Assembly: GCA_934464705.1 (NCBI GenBank)
Contig: CAKSKB010000013.1
Coordinates: forward strand, 1 to 64,000
DNA from: an uncultured Clostridia bacterium
Lineage (GTDB): Bacteria > Bacillota > Clostridia > HGM11514
Length of the DNA stretch: 64,000 nt
Direction of reading: 5' to 3'
This document shows, piece by piece, positions 26,233 to 35,164 of the stretch. The translations under genes were made by a program, and so were the position numbers. The notes under the pieces are model-generated. The model worked only from the letters and a program-made list of their open reading frames with translations. It was not told the origin of the DNA and did no database searches. Positions within the stretch are counted from its first letter, which is position 1; each line of letters opens with the position of its first letter.

Positions 26233-26958
26233 ATGTCAGGACATTCCAAGTGGAATAATATTAAGAACAAAAAAGAAAAGACCGATGCTGCGCGCGGTAA
26301 GATTTTTACCAAAATAGGCAGAGAAATTGCCGTTGCCGTCAAGGCGGGAGGACCTGACCCTGCCTCAAATTCAAAGCTCAAGGATATAATTGCGAAGGCA
26401 AAGGCAAACAATATGCCCAATGATAATATCGAAAGAAGTATCAAAAAGGCTTCGGGTGAGCTTGGCGCTACCGAATTTTTTGAGTTTTCTTACGAAGGCT
26501 ACGGTCCTTCGGGCGTTGCGGTAATCGTCGATATAATGACCGATAACAAAAACCGTATTGCAAGCGAGGTTCGCCATGCCTTTGATAAATTCGGCGGCAA
26601 TCTCGGGCAGACGGGCTGCGTTGGTTTTATGTTTGATAAAAAAGGCGTTATCGCCATTGAGGAACAGGACGGCGTTGATGAGGACACCGTTACAATGGCT
26701 GCTCTGGAAGCCGGTGCGGACGATGTTTCGTACGATGACGGCGTGTTTGAGGTGCTTACGGATCCGGAGGATTTTTCCGCAGTGCGTGAAGCCCTGGAGG
26801 CCGACGGCTATGAATTTATAAGCGCCGAGGTCGAGATGGTTCCGCAGACCTATGTTAAGCTTGATGACGAAAAGGATGCGGCAAACATGGAAAAAATGAT
26901 TGATATGCTGGAAGACAACGATGATGTTCAGCATGTTTGGCACAACTGGGAAGAATAA
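26233..26958 (+). CDS. YebC/PmpR-family protein
   Basis: A 241-residue protein with the invariant opening [14 protein letters not shown] and the block [16 protein letters not shown]. Relatives are DNA-binding regulators or ribosome-associated translation factors that help at polyproline stretches; which applies here cannot be told. The ATG at 26233 follows ACAGAGGTG. Single-gene unit ended by a strong terminator. Confidence 0.94.
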   Translation: MSGHSKWNNIKNKKEKTDAARGKIFTKIGREIAVAVKAGGPDPASNSKLKDIIAKAKANNMPNDNIERSIKKASGELGATEFFEFSYEGYGPSGVAVIVDIMTDNKNRIASEVRHAFDKFGGNLGQTGCVGFMFDKKGVIAIEEQDGVDEDTVTMAALEAGADDVSYDDGVFEVLTDPEDFSAVREALEADGYEFISAEVEMVPQTYVKLDDEKDAANMEKMIDMLEDNDDVQHVWHNWEE

Positions 26959-26969
26959 TTTTACTTTGA

Positions 26970-27011
26970 AAATCTCCGAAAATAACCATGCATTATTTTT
27001 GGAGATTTTTT
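26970..27011 (+). terminator. Terminator after yebC
   Basis: Stem of about 16 bp: aaatctccgaaaataa (26970-26985) with ttatttttggagattt (26993-27008), 7-base loop, T run. Confidence 0.88.
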
Positions 27012-27027
27012 ATATAGGTGATTAATT

Positions 27028-27714
27028 TTGAACATTACAGACGAGCTTTTTAGACTGAGGGACGAAAAATACAAGGAGTTTCACTCGAAACTGATACCGA
27101 ATATTCCTCCCGAAACCATTATCGGGGTGAGAACGCCCGTTTTGAGGAAGTTTTCCAAGGAGATTTTCGGTACGCCCGAGGCGGAGGCGTTTGTGTCGGT
27201 TCCCGAAAAACACAGATACTATGATGAAAAGAATCTGCATGCCATGCTGATTGAGCCGATTAAGGATTTTGATACCGCTATGGATTTCTGCGAAAAGTTT
27301 TTGGGGATTATCGACAACTGGGCGACCTGCGATATGTATTCGCCGAAGGCTTTCGGGAAAAACACATCAAGGCTTGAACCTAAAATCCGCGAGTGGATGA
27401 AATCAGACAAGGTATATACCGTCAGATTTTCAATGAACATGGCTATGCGGTATTTTCTCGGTGATAATTTCAGTCCTGAATTTATGCGTATGATTGCCGC
27501 AATCCGCTCCGATGAGTACTATATTAATATGATGATTGCGTGGTATTTTGCCACGGCGCTTGCAAAGCAGTATGACGCTGCGGAAAAGTATATTTCGGGG
27601 CGCCGCCTTTCGCCGTGGGTGCATAACAAGGCAATTCAAAAGGCGATTGAAAGCAGACGGATTACCGGTGAGCAAAAATCATATCTCAGAACGCTTAAAG
27701 TTAAGGACAGGTGA
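27028..27714 (+). CDS. AlkD-like DNA alkylation repair protein
   Basis: A 228-residue all-helical (HEAT-like) protein. The blocks VRTPVLRKFSKEIFG (residues about 34-48), DNWATCDMYSPKAFG (residues about 96-110) and the late WVHNKAIQKAIESRRI fit the AlkD superfamily, some of which are DNA glycosylases for alkylated bases. TTG start with AGGTGAT upstream. First gene of a possible operon extending to 33.0 kb. Confidence 0.85.
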   Translation: MNITDELFRLRDEKYKEFHSKLIPNIPPETIIGVRTPVLRKFSKEIFGTPEAEAFVSVPEKHRYYDEKNLHAMLIEPIKDFDTAMDFCEKFLGIIDNWATCDMYSPKAFGKNTSRLEPKIREWMKSDKVYTVRFSMNMAMRYFLGDNFSPEFMRMIAAIRSDEYYINMMIAWYFATALAKQYDAAEKYISGRRLSPWVHNKAIQKAIESRRITGEQKSYLRTLKVKDR

Positions 27715-27718
27715 GTTT

Positions 27719-28342
27719 ATGACCGCTAAAAAAAGATTTGAAAATTTTTGGTATTATCATAAAAATCATGTTATTATAGTGTGTGTTTTGGCCGTATTTG
27801 TAATTATAATTTCGTATCAGATGTTTTCTAAAACGAATTATGACAATACGGTTGTGGTTGCCGGGAATATCCCTGCGACGCTGGCGGATGATACGCAGTT
27901 TGTGAAAGATATTTCGCCTGTGTTCAAAGATGTCAACGGTGACGGTGAGGTAAACATCAATACCACATTTATTCCGTTCGGCGGTGAAATTGGCTCGACA
28001 ACCGATGCGGAAATGGCTCTTGCGTATCCGCAGCAGCTGCAGGCGGTTCTGGCGGCGGACGATGCAAATATTTTCATCGTGACAGAGGATATTCTCATAA
28101 GCTACGGCCGTGACAAGGCTTTTGCCGATGTATCGGATATTCAGAGGGAACTCGGATTGACGGACTGCAAATACCAAAACGGTATACTTATAAAAAACCG
28201 TGAGCTCATTTCGGCACTTTCGCTTTATGACGATGTGGATTATTATATTGCGGTAAGGGTGAATGACGGGCTTTCAAAGCTTACGGGCAGCAAAAAAATA
28301 AAATATATAAATGCATATAATTTTATGCGCGAGCTTGCATAA
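27719..28342 (+). CDS. Single-pass membrane protein of unknown function
   Basis: A 207-residue protein. Basic N-terminus with FENFWYYHKNH (residues 8-18), one membrane helix (about 18-38), and a 165-residue external domain. An EF-hand/dockerin-like loop DVNGDGEVN appears near residues 73-81, which could bind calcium, but it occurs once only. Proteins with the FW-x-YYK-x-H opening are common in Clostridia but uncharacterised. Starts 4 bases after the AlkD-like gene and ends 18 bases before the heparinase-like gene. Confidence 0.65.
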   Translation: MTAKKRFENFWYYHKNHVIIVCVLAVFVIIISYQMFSKTNYDNTVVVAGNIPATLADDTQFVKDISPVFKDVNGDGEVNINTTFIPFGGEIGSTTDAEMALAYPQQLQAVLAADDANIFIVTEDILISYGRDKAFADVSDIQRELGLTDCKYQNGILIKNRELISALSLYDDVDYYIAVRVNDGLSKLTGSKKIKYINAYNFMRELA

Positions 28343-28360
28343 TAACGGGAGGGGATAAAA

Positions 28361-30349
28361 ATGGTTGATTTTTTTAAGCGGCTCAATATTTATTCGGAAG
28401 GGCTTGAAAATGTAAAAAAGCTGTATGAAAACGGAAATCCCGACGCGGCATTTTCGGAATACAGGAAAGTTCTTGCAAAGAGGTTTTCCGCCTATCCTGC
28501 AGATTATTTTAAGATATACGACTATCCCGCTGAAGAACCCAAGCTTTTGCTCAGCAACAAGATTTCGCTTTTGGGGTATGAACCGATTGATTTGGGGAAG
28601 CCGATAAACTGGCTTGCACAGCCGCACGGAGATAAGCAGTGGCAGTCGCATCTCGGGTATATGCGCTGGGTGCTGCCGCTTATTGCCGAGTACAAAAAAA
28701 CGGGAGATAAAAGATACGCCGATAAATGGTCTGAGATTATGAATGATTTTCTCGATAATCATCCGTGGGGCGTTAAGGGTCTTGAATATCACATTTCAAG
28801 ACCGATGTATCTTAACGAATACAAATTCAAATGCGGTGGAGAAGGGCAGACACCCGGGTATCTCGGAGGAAGCTGGATTGGACTTGCGGCATCCGCAAGA
28901 ATTTCGAATTTTACGGTTTGCCTGGCGCATATTATGGATGATGAGTATATTTCCGACAAGCTTATTTCAAAAATACTGCTTTCGCTTGCCGTTGACCACT
29001 GCGACGTTATATTTAACAATGCAAGACGGTATACGCCAAATCAGTTTGCGGACGGTGCGTGTGCCCTGCTTAAGTTTTCCATACTTTTTTGGGAGATGAA
29101 GGAGGCTCCGGCAGCATATCTTGTCGGCATGCAAAGGTTTGAGGAAGCGGTCAAAGCCGTGCTTTTGCCGGACGGCTCCGACCTTGAACAGAGTTTTAAT
29201 TACAATATGGGGCTTCCCAGGATATTTTACGATATATACGGGCTTTTCGGAGATTCGCCGAATGAAAGAATAAAGAAGCTGAGAGCCGATATTGACAAAA
29301 GATGTAAATTTTTGTTTGATATTTCAAACGAAAACTTTGAGATTCCTTCAATTGCCAAGACGCATGCATGCTGCGAAAAGGCGTATTTTTCTGAGCTTGA
29401 GCAAAAATACGGATTAAATCTTTTCGGAAGAGAATACAAGTCGGCAGCTTTTCCTTACGGCGGATATTATGTGTCAAAAACGGACGGCAGATATTTGTTT
29501 TTCAAGGCATCCAGAGAATCAGTAGGACATTCGCATGAGGACTGCAATTCGATTATACTTCGGGCGGACGGAATGCCGCTGCTTATTGACTGCTCAAATT
29601 ATAATTACTCCGATGATGACGACTCTATGGCAATTAATAATTACATGTATTCGACCCTTGCGCACAACAGTGTGAGTGTTGACGGTCTTTCGCAGATTAC
29701 AGTACCTTTTAAAAATGCGCTTTCAAAGGAATATCTTAAAGAATTAGCCGAAAAGCCGATTGATACTCTCTGCGTCGTTTCTTCCGAATACGATGCGTTT
29801 GAAGGTGTTTATGACGGTGTTTACGGTGATGCTTCGTGGTACAGCAACAACCGCATTTCGGAAGGTATTCCGAAACTGAAGGTTGTGAGAGCAAAACATA
29901 ACAGAAAGGTTGTTTATTTAAAGACGGCGGATGTGTATATCGTAATTGACCGAGTTTTTGCGGATAAACAGCATAAGTACACGGTTTCATGGAATTTAGC
30001 TCCCGAGTATCTGCCTGAGAATGTTCTGACCGACGGTGAAATAAGAATACGGAAAACCGGCATGCCGTCGCTTTTGATAAAAAGCTTTTCCGACATTCCG
30101 GCGGTTTTTGAAAAGTTTTACGGTGACAAGCTTAAGGGAAGGTATTGCGTCAGCTACGGCAAAACCGAAAAATGTGTTCATGTTGAACAGTCTTACACCG
30201 CGAAAAATCTCACTGCGGTGCACATTCTGGCGCCTGATTTCAGTGAAAGTTTCGAAAGCTCGAAACTTTCGGGAGATATATTTGAATTTAACTGTGATGG
30301 CAAAAAATACAGATTAAATATAAATACATTGAAATATGAGGTGAATTGA
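28361..30349 (+). CDS. Heparinase II/III-family polysaccharide lyase-like protein
   Basis: A 662-residue protein with no signal peptide, so cytoplasmic. Residues about 70-340 form an alpha/alpha toroid; NQFADGACALLKF (residues about 227-239) lies in the usual substrate groove. Residues about 370-570 are the beta-sandwich with the Hepar_II_III histidine motif GHSHEDCNSII (residues about 387-397) and LAHNSVSVDG (residues about 432-441). The family cleaves uronic-acid polysaccharides such as heparin, alginate or ulvan; exact substrate unknown. GGGAGGGG lies before the ATG. Neighbours suggest intracellular breakdown of imported oligosaccharides. Confidence 0.85.
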   Translation: MVDFFKRLNIYSEGLENVKKLYENGNPDAAFSEYRKVLAKRFSAYPADYFKIYDYPAEEPKLLLSNKISLLGYEPIDLGKPINWLAQPHGDKQWQSHLGYMRWVLPLIAEYKKTGDKRYADKWSEIMNDFLDNHPWGVKGLEYHISRPMYLNEYKFKCGGEGQTPGYLGGSWIGLAASARISNFTVCLAHIMDDEYISDKLISKILLSLAVDHCDVIFNNARRYTPNQFADGACALLKFSILFWEMKEAPAAYLVGMQRFEEAVKAVLLPDGSDLEQSFNYNMGLPRIFYDIYGLFGDSPNERIKKLRADIDKRCKFLFDISNENFEIPSIAKTHACCEKAYFSELEQKYGLNLFGREYKSAAFPYGGYYVSKTDGRYLFFKASRESVGHSHEDCNSIILRADGMPLLIDCSNYNYSDDDDSMAINNYMYSTLAHNSVSVDGLSQITVPFKNALSKEYLKELAEKPIDTLCVVSSEYDAFEGVYDGVYGDASWYSNNRISEGIPKLKVVRAKHNRKVVYLKTADVYIVIDRVFADKQHKYTVSWNLAPEYLPENVLTDGEIRIRKTGMPSLLIKSFSDIPAVFEKFYGDKLKGRYCVSYGKTEKCVHVEQSYTAKNLTAVHILAPDFSESFESSKLSGDIFEFNCDGKKYRLNINTLKYEVN

Positions 30350-30351
30350 AA

Positions 30352-32151
30352 ATGCATTACAGTGTACATGACGGGCAAGAACTTACGGAGGCGTTTGCGG
30401 AGTTCAAAGACGGCGACAGCATAAGTCTTAAAACAGGGATTTATGAAATTTCAAAAACACTTGAGTTCGGTGCTGACAACATTACCGTTGACGGAAACGG
30501 CTCTGCCCTGAAGGGGAGCGTACGGATACCGGTAAGCGGCAGCGGAGTTGTTGAAATCGACCTCAGGGAGCACGGAATAACCGATTTCGGCAGCTTCGGC
30601 GGAGGTCCGTACGAGGATTTCTGGAAAGGCGAGGTCAGTATTCCTAAGCCGCACCTTACGGACCTCGGTCCGGGGCTTGAACTGTATTTTGACGGCAAGC
30701 TTATGCCGATTTCAAGATATCCGAAAGAGGGATTCCTCAAAATAACAGAGGCGCTCGGTGAAACACCACTGATGTTCAAGGGCAAGCGCAACGGTTCGGT
30801 TGAGGGTGTATTCAGATGCAATGACGATAAAATCAAGGACTTTAAGGATACCGACCAGCTCCTGCTTGTGGGGTACTGGAATGCCGACTGGGCAACACAG
30901 CGCCACACCGTAAAATCAATCGGTTCTGACGGCGTTATTGAGGTAAACAAGCCATGGCACACCTTCGGATACCGTGACGGGGAATGCTTTACGGACGAGA
31001 TAGGCGGAAAGTTTTGCGTTTTAAATGCCGCAGAGGCGGTGACGGCTCCCGGGGATTGGTGCATAAATCGCAGAACGGGGAAGCTTTATGTTTATCTTTT
31101 TGAGGGACAGGATTATGTTGAAGTTTCTGTTGCCGGGGATTTGTTTTACGGCGACGGAAGAAGAAATATTAAAATTTCGGACCTCAATCTTTCGCAGTGC
31201 AGAAAAAGCGGCATATGCTTTGAAAATTCGCACGGAATAACAATTGAAAACTGCAATGTAAAAAACAGCGGAGCGTGGGGTATTCTGGGTGAAAACTGCA
31301 TGCATATGAGCGTCCGTGACTGTAGTGTTTCGGAAACCGGAGGCGGAGGAATTGCCCTTTGGGGAGGCGACAGAAACACGCTTACGCCTTCGGGAAATGT
31401 CATTTCACGCTGCGAGATTACAAAAATTGCCCGCTGGCACAAAACATATATGGCGGCAATCGAAATCGGCGGTGTGGGCGGCTGTGTATCGGAAAATAAA
31501 ATTCATGATGTTCCGCATTTCGGGATAGTGTTCAGCGGAAACAATCAAATTATCGAGAAAAACGATATAGGCAATGCCTGCTATGAATCGAACGATGCAG
31601 GGGCAATCTATACCGGGCGGGATTATTCCTACAGAGGGCATATAATAAGGTATAATTACCTTCACGATATGTACGGTTTTGAAAACAGAGGATGCATTGG
31701 CTTGTATTTTGACGATGCAATGTCTTCTGCGGAAGTGTACGGCAATGTGTTTGCGAATATGCCGTATATTGCGCTGCTTCTCGGCGGCGGAAGGGATTTT
31801 GATATTCACGACAATATGTTTTACGGCTGCAAAATGGCGGTTATGGTTGACGCAAGAGCGTCAAGGTGGAAGAATTTCAGCGAAAATATCATGAAGGTTC
31901 TGGGGAAAGTCGATTATAAAGGCGAAATATGGAAAAACGCATATCCTAAGCTTTATGATTTTCTCGATAATGACCCTCTTATGCCGCTCGGAAACAAACT
32001 TTACGGCAACTGTGTTGTCGGCGGTGACGGTTTCTGCATAGAGTCAAAAGAGGTTGCGGATTTAATAGATATGAAAGGCAACAAATTTGTTCATCAGTCA
32101 AAGCCCGGTGAACACGAAATCAATCATTATAATTGGTACTACGTCAATTAA
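30352..32151 (+). CDS. Right-handed parallel beta-helix protein (glycosidase or lyase-like)
   Basis: A 599-residue protein without signal peptide. The start has a beta-strand motif with VHDGQELTEAFAEFKDGDSI as in PL/GH beta-helix enzymes; residues about 270-500 contain repeating turns (GITIENCNVKNSG, NVISRCEITK, HIIRYNYLHDMYG, AEVYGNVFANMP, FDIHDNMFYG). The acidic pair in SNDAGAIYTGRD and IGLYFDDAMS (residues about 415-450) resemble active-site loops of GH141-like helices, an inference. ATG 30352 is chosen over a TTG at 30346 because GAGGTG is 10 bases upstream. Follows the heparinase-like gene at once. Confidence 0.8.
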   Translation: MHYSVHDGQELTEAFAEFKDGDSISLKTGIYEISKTLEFGADNITVDGNGSALKGSVRIPVSGSGVVEIDLREHGITDFGSFGGGPYEDFWKGEVSIPKPHLTDLGPGLELYFDGKLMPISRYPKEGFLKITEALGETPLMFKGKRNGSVEGVFRCNDDKIKDFKDTDQLLLVGYWNADWATQRHTVKSIGSDGVIEVNKPWHTFGYRDGECFTDEIGGKFCVLNAAEAVTAPGDWCINRRTGKLYVYLFEGQDYVEVSVAGDLFYGDGRRNIKISDLNLSQCRKSGICFENSHGITIENCNVKNSGAWGILGENCMHMSVRDCSVSETGGGGIALWGGDRNTLTPSGNVISRCEITKIARWHKTYMAAIEIGGVGGCVSENKIHDVPHFGIVFSGNNQIIEKNDIGNACYESNDAGAIYTGRDYSYRGHIIRYNYLHDMYGFENRGCIGLYFDDAMSSAEVYGNVFANMPYIALLLGGGRDFDIHDNMFYGCKMAVMVDARASRWKNFSENIMKVLGKVDYKGEIWKNAYPKLYDFLDNDPLMPLGNKLYGNCVVGGDGFCIESKEVADLIDMKGNKFVHQSKPGEHEINHYNWYYVN

Positions 32152-32164
32152 AGGAGAATTTTTC

Positions 32165-33001
32165 ATGAAACTTAAGTATTTGGGGACCGCTGCTGCGGAA
32201 GGTATTCCGGCGGTTTTCTGCGATTGTGAGAATTGCGTAAAGTCAAAAAAACTCGGCGGAAAAAACATAAGAACGAGAAGCCAGGCGCTGGTCGACGATA
32301 CACTCCTTATTGATTTCCCGGCGGATACATATATGCATTATCTGAGAGAAAACTTTGAGCTCAGCAAAATCAGGTCCTGTCTTATAACTCATTCGCACTG
32401 CGACCATCTTTATGCAGATGAAATCGAGAACCGCAAGGACGGTTTTGCGAATCTTTCCGATAAGCAGCCGCTTACATTTTATTCATGGGACAGCGGATAT
32501 AAAATGATTATGACGGAAAAAATAAATGGATATGTTCCCGATAGCTATGTCAAGGCGGTTAACATTAAACCGTCCGTTGATTTTGAGGTTGAAGGGTATA
32601 ATGTTACGCCGATAAGGGCGGCTCATGATCCTAAGTCCGACCCGGTGGTTTATGCTATTGAAAAGGACGGCAAAAGACTTTTGTATTTTAACGATTCGAG
32701 CGAGCTTCATGAGGACGGCATGGAAGCGCTGCGGAGATTCAGGAATAAACCGTTTGACCTTATTTCCCTCGACTGCACAATGGGCTGCAACGAATTTGAA
32801 TGGGAAGGTCATATGGGGCTTTCAAGATGCGCCGGCTTTCGCGATACCCTCAAAGCCGAAGGCGTTGCGGATGAACATACAATTTTCATTCTTAATCATT
32901 TTTCACATAACGGAAAAAGCGTTGTATATGATGATTTTGTGAAGATTGCCGCCGAAAATGATTTTCTTGTGTCGTATGACGGTATGGAAATTGAATTTTA
33001 G
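32165..33001 (+). CDS. MBL-fold metallo-hydrolase (PhnP-like)
   Basis: A 278-residue metallo-beta-lactamase-fold hydrolase. The metal motif HSHCDHLYADE (residues about 79-89) gives the two-metal site, with a later AAHDPKSDPVVY and HFSHNG. Two Cys in CDCENCVKS (residues about 20-28) recall the structural zinc site of PhnP, a cyclic phosphodiesterase, but substrate is unknown. ATG 32165 follows AAAGGAG. It shares the operon of the two sugar-degrading proteins. Confidence 0.8.
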   Translation: MKLKYLGTAAAEGIPAVFCDCENCVKSKKLGGKNIRTRSQALVDDTLLIDFPADTYMHYLRENFELSKIRSCLITHSHCDHLYADEIENRKDGFANLSDKQPLTFYSWDSGYKMIMTEKINGYVPDSYVKAVNIKPSVDFEVEGYNVTPIRAAHDPKSDPVVYAIEKDGKRLLYFNDSSELHEDGMEALRRFRNKPFDLISLDCTMGCNEFEWEGHMGLSRCAGFRDTLKAEGVADEHTIFILNHFSHNGKSVVYDDFVKIAAENDFLVSYDGMEIEF

Positions 33002-33022
33002 CATTTTATTTGCCTAAACCTC

Positions 33023-33051
33023 TTGAATTAACAGAAAAATTGTGCTATACT
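33023..33051 (+). promoter_or_regulatory. Promoter of ilvE
   Basis: TTGAAT (33023-33028), 17-base spacer, TATACT (33046-33051), 38 bases before the start codon. Confidence 0.65.
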
Positions 33052-33088
33052 GTAATTATTAAACATACTGCGAAAGGATGATGTAACA

Positions 33089-34114
33089 ATGGAAAAGAAA
33101 AATATCGATTGGGGCAGTCTCGGATTTGCTTATATGAAGACTGACAAAAGATATGTCTCCGACTATAAAGACGGCGCATGGGACGAAGGCCGCCTTATGG
33201 AGGATAATACAATTGTTTTGAACGAGTGTGCCTGCGTTTTGCAGTATGCCCAGACCTGCTTCGAAGGTCTTAAAGCATATACAACCGAAAAGGGCAATAT
33301 AGTTGTTTTTCGCCCCGACTTAAACGGCGAAAGACTTGAAAATTCCGCAAAAAGGCTTGAAATGCCTGTTTTTCCGAAAGAAAGATTTGTTGATGCGGTG
33401 GTAAAAACCGTTGAAGCAAATGCGGCTTATGTTCCGCCTTACGGAAGCGGTGCAACTCTTTATTTAAGACCGTATATGTTCGGTACAAATGCTGTTATCG
33501 GCGTTAAACCGGCAACGGAATTCCAGTTCAGGCTTTTCGGAACGCCTGTAGGTCCGTACTTCAAAGGCGGCGTTAAGCCCCTTACAATCAGAGTATGCGA
33601 TTTTGACAGGGCTGCTCCGAACGGTACCGGTCATGTAAAGGCAGGGCTTAACTATGCAATGAGTCTTCATGCCATCGTTGACGCACACAATCAGGGCTTT
33701 GACGAAAATATGTATCTTGACGCAAAAACCAGAACCTTCGTTGAAGAAACCGGCGGTGCTAACTTTATATTTGTAACCAAGGATAACAAGGTTGTAACGC
33801 CTAAGTCAAACAGTATTCTTCCTTCGATTACAAGGCGCTCGCTTATGTATGTTGCAAAGGAATATCTCGGTCTTGAAGCCGAAGAAAGAGAAATCAGGTT
33901 CGATGAGGTTAAGGACTTCGCCGAATGCGGACTTTGCGGAACAGCGGCTGTTATTTCTCCTGTCGGAAAAATCGTTGACCACGGCAAGGAAATATGCATG
34001 CCGAGCGGCATGACGGAAATGGGACCGATTACAAAGAAGCTTTACGATACTCTTACGGGTATTCAGATGGGCAGAATTGAGGCTCCGGAAGGCTGGATTA
34101 AGGTTATTAAATAA
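33089..34114 (+). CDS. ilvE: Branched-chain amino acid aminotransferase
   Basis: A 341-residue fold-type IV PLP enzyme that interconverts leucine, isoleucine and valine with their keto acids. CLQYAQTCFEGLKAY-like opening (residues about 48-66), the PLP Lys in GHVKAGLNYAMS (residues about 181-192), and EETGGANFIFV and GLCGTAAVISP blocks identify it. AAAGGATG lies before the ATG. Own promoter and terminator. Confidence 0.93.
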   Translation: MEKKNIDWGSLGFAYMKTDKRYVSDYKDGAWDEGRLMEDNTIVLNECACVLQYAQTCFEGLKAYTTEKGNIVVFRPDLNGERLENSAKRLEMPVFPKERFVDAVVKTVEANAAYVPPYGSGATLYLRPYMFGTNAVIGVKPATEFQFRLFGTPVGPYFKGGVKPLTIRVCDFDRAAPNGTGHVKAGLNYAMSLHAIVDAHNQGFDENMYLDAKTRTFVEETGGANFIFVTKDNKVVTPKSNSILPSITRRSLMYVAKEYLGLEAEEREIRFDEVKDFAECGLCGTAAVISPVGKIVDHGKEICMPSGMTEMGPITKKLYDTLTGIQMGRIEAPEGWIKVIK

Positions 34115-34120
34115 AAAATC

Positions 34121-34166
34121 AGCGCAGGTTGTATGCCGATATGCGGCCTATAACCTGCGTATTTTA
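34121..34166 (+). terminator. Terminator after ilvE
   Basis: Stem cgcaggtt (34123-34130) with aacctgcg (34152-34159), an internal partly paired loop, and a T-rich tail (attttatc). Confidence 0.65.
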
Positions 34167-34204
34167 TCAGCTTGTTTTGTTTATACTAAACCGGGGTGAT
34201 AAAC

Positions 34205-35161
34205 TTGAAAAAATGTGTAAAAGGTATGGTATTCGGCGCTGCTGCGGCTACGGCGGTACTTGGTTCTTATGCTGCTGCAAGACTTATGGTAAAAGTCGCA
34301 TTTGACAGAAAGCTGCCGGAGGTTACGAAATTTGCATCGGGGCGTATTTCCGGAGGAGGAAAAAATCCCGAGTTTGAAACTGTCCGCGACAATGCTGCCG
34401 AAGCGCTTGAAAACACGGTGCACGAAACGGTTCAAATTTTTGCACATGACGGCGTAAAGCTTGCCGGCAGGCTTTTTCCGTGCGAAAATGCAGAGAGGAT
34501 TATAATCGCTTTTCACGGCTGGCGTTCTTCATGGAACCGTGATTTCGGAATGATTTCGGATTTCTGGCATAAGGCTCACTGCAGCGTTCTTTATGTTGAG
34601 CAGAGAGGGCAGAACGGAAGCGGCGGAGAATATATGGGCTTCGGGCTTACCGAAAGGCTTGACTGCAGGGACTGGGTAAAATGGACGGCGCAGCGCTTCG
34701 GAAATGATATTCCGCTCTATCTTGCAGGCGTATCAATGGGTGCGGCGACTGTGCTTATGGCGTCCAACCTTGATTTTTGCAGAAAAATTAACGGAATTAT
34801 TGCCGACTGCGGTTTTACTTCTCCCAAGGCGATATGCAGTTATGTTTCAAACAACAATCTGCATATTCCGTATAAGCTTCACGGAGCCGCTATTGACTCT
34901 GTAAGCAAAAGGAAAATTCATATGAAACTGGGCGATTTTTCGGCGCCCGAGGCTCTTTCCGAAACGAGTATTCCGGTGCTATTTATCCACGGAACCGACG
35001 ATAAGTTTGTTCCGGTGGAAATGTCATATGAAAATTACAAAGCATGTGCTTCCGAAAAGCGGCTTGTTATAGTTCCGGGTGCGGATCATACGATGAGTTT
35101 TTATGTTGAGCCGGAAGTTTGCAAAAAGGCTATTTTGGATTTCTGGAAGGATTTTGATTAA
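34205..35161 (+). CDS. Membrane-anchored alpha/beta hydrolase
   Basis: A 318-residue hydrolase with a single N-terminal membrane helix (residues about 5-28) and a hydrolase domain from about 70. Nucleophile Ser in GVSMGAAT (residues about 177-184), Asp in HGTDDKFVP (residues about 265-273) and His in PGADHTMSF complete the triad. The oxyanion HGWRSSW is near residue 105. TTG at 34205 has GGGGTGAT upstream and is preferred over the GTG at 34196. Substrate unknown; resembles YqkD/YitK-type esterases. Confidence 0.85.
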   Translation: MKKCVKGMVFGAAAATAVLGSYAAARLMVKVAFDRKLPEVTKFASGRISGGGKNPEFETVRDNAAEALENTVHETVQIFAHDGVKLAGRLFPCENAERIIIAFHGWRSSWNRDFGMISDFWHKAHCSVLYVEQRGQNGSGGEYMGFGLTERLDCRDWVKWTAQRFGNDIPLYLAGVSMGAATVLMASNLDFCRKINGIIADCGFTSPKAICSYVSNNNLHIPYKLHGAAIDSVSKRKIHMKLGDFSAPEALSETSIPVLFIHGTDDKFVPVEMSYENYKACASEKRLVIVPGADHTMSFYVEPEVCKKAILDFWKDFD

Positions 35162-35164
35162 TTT

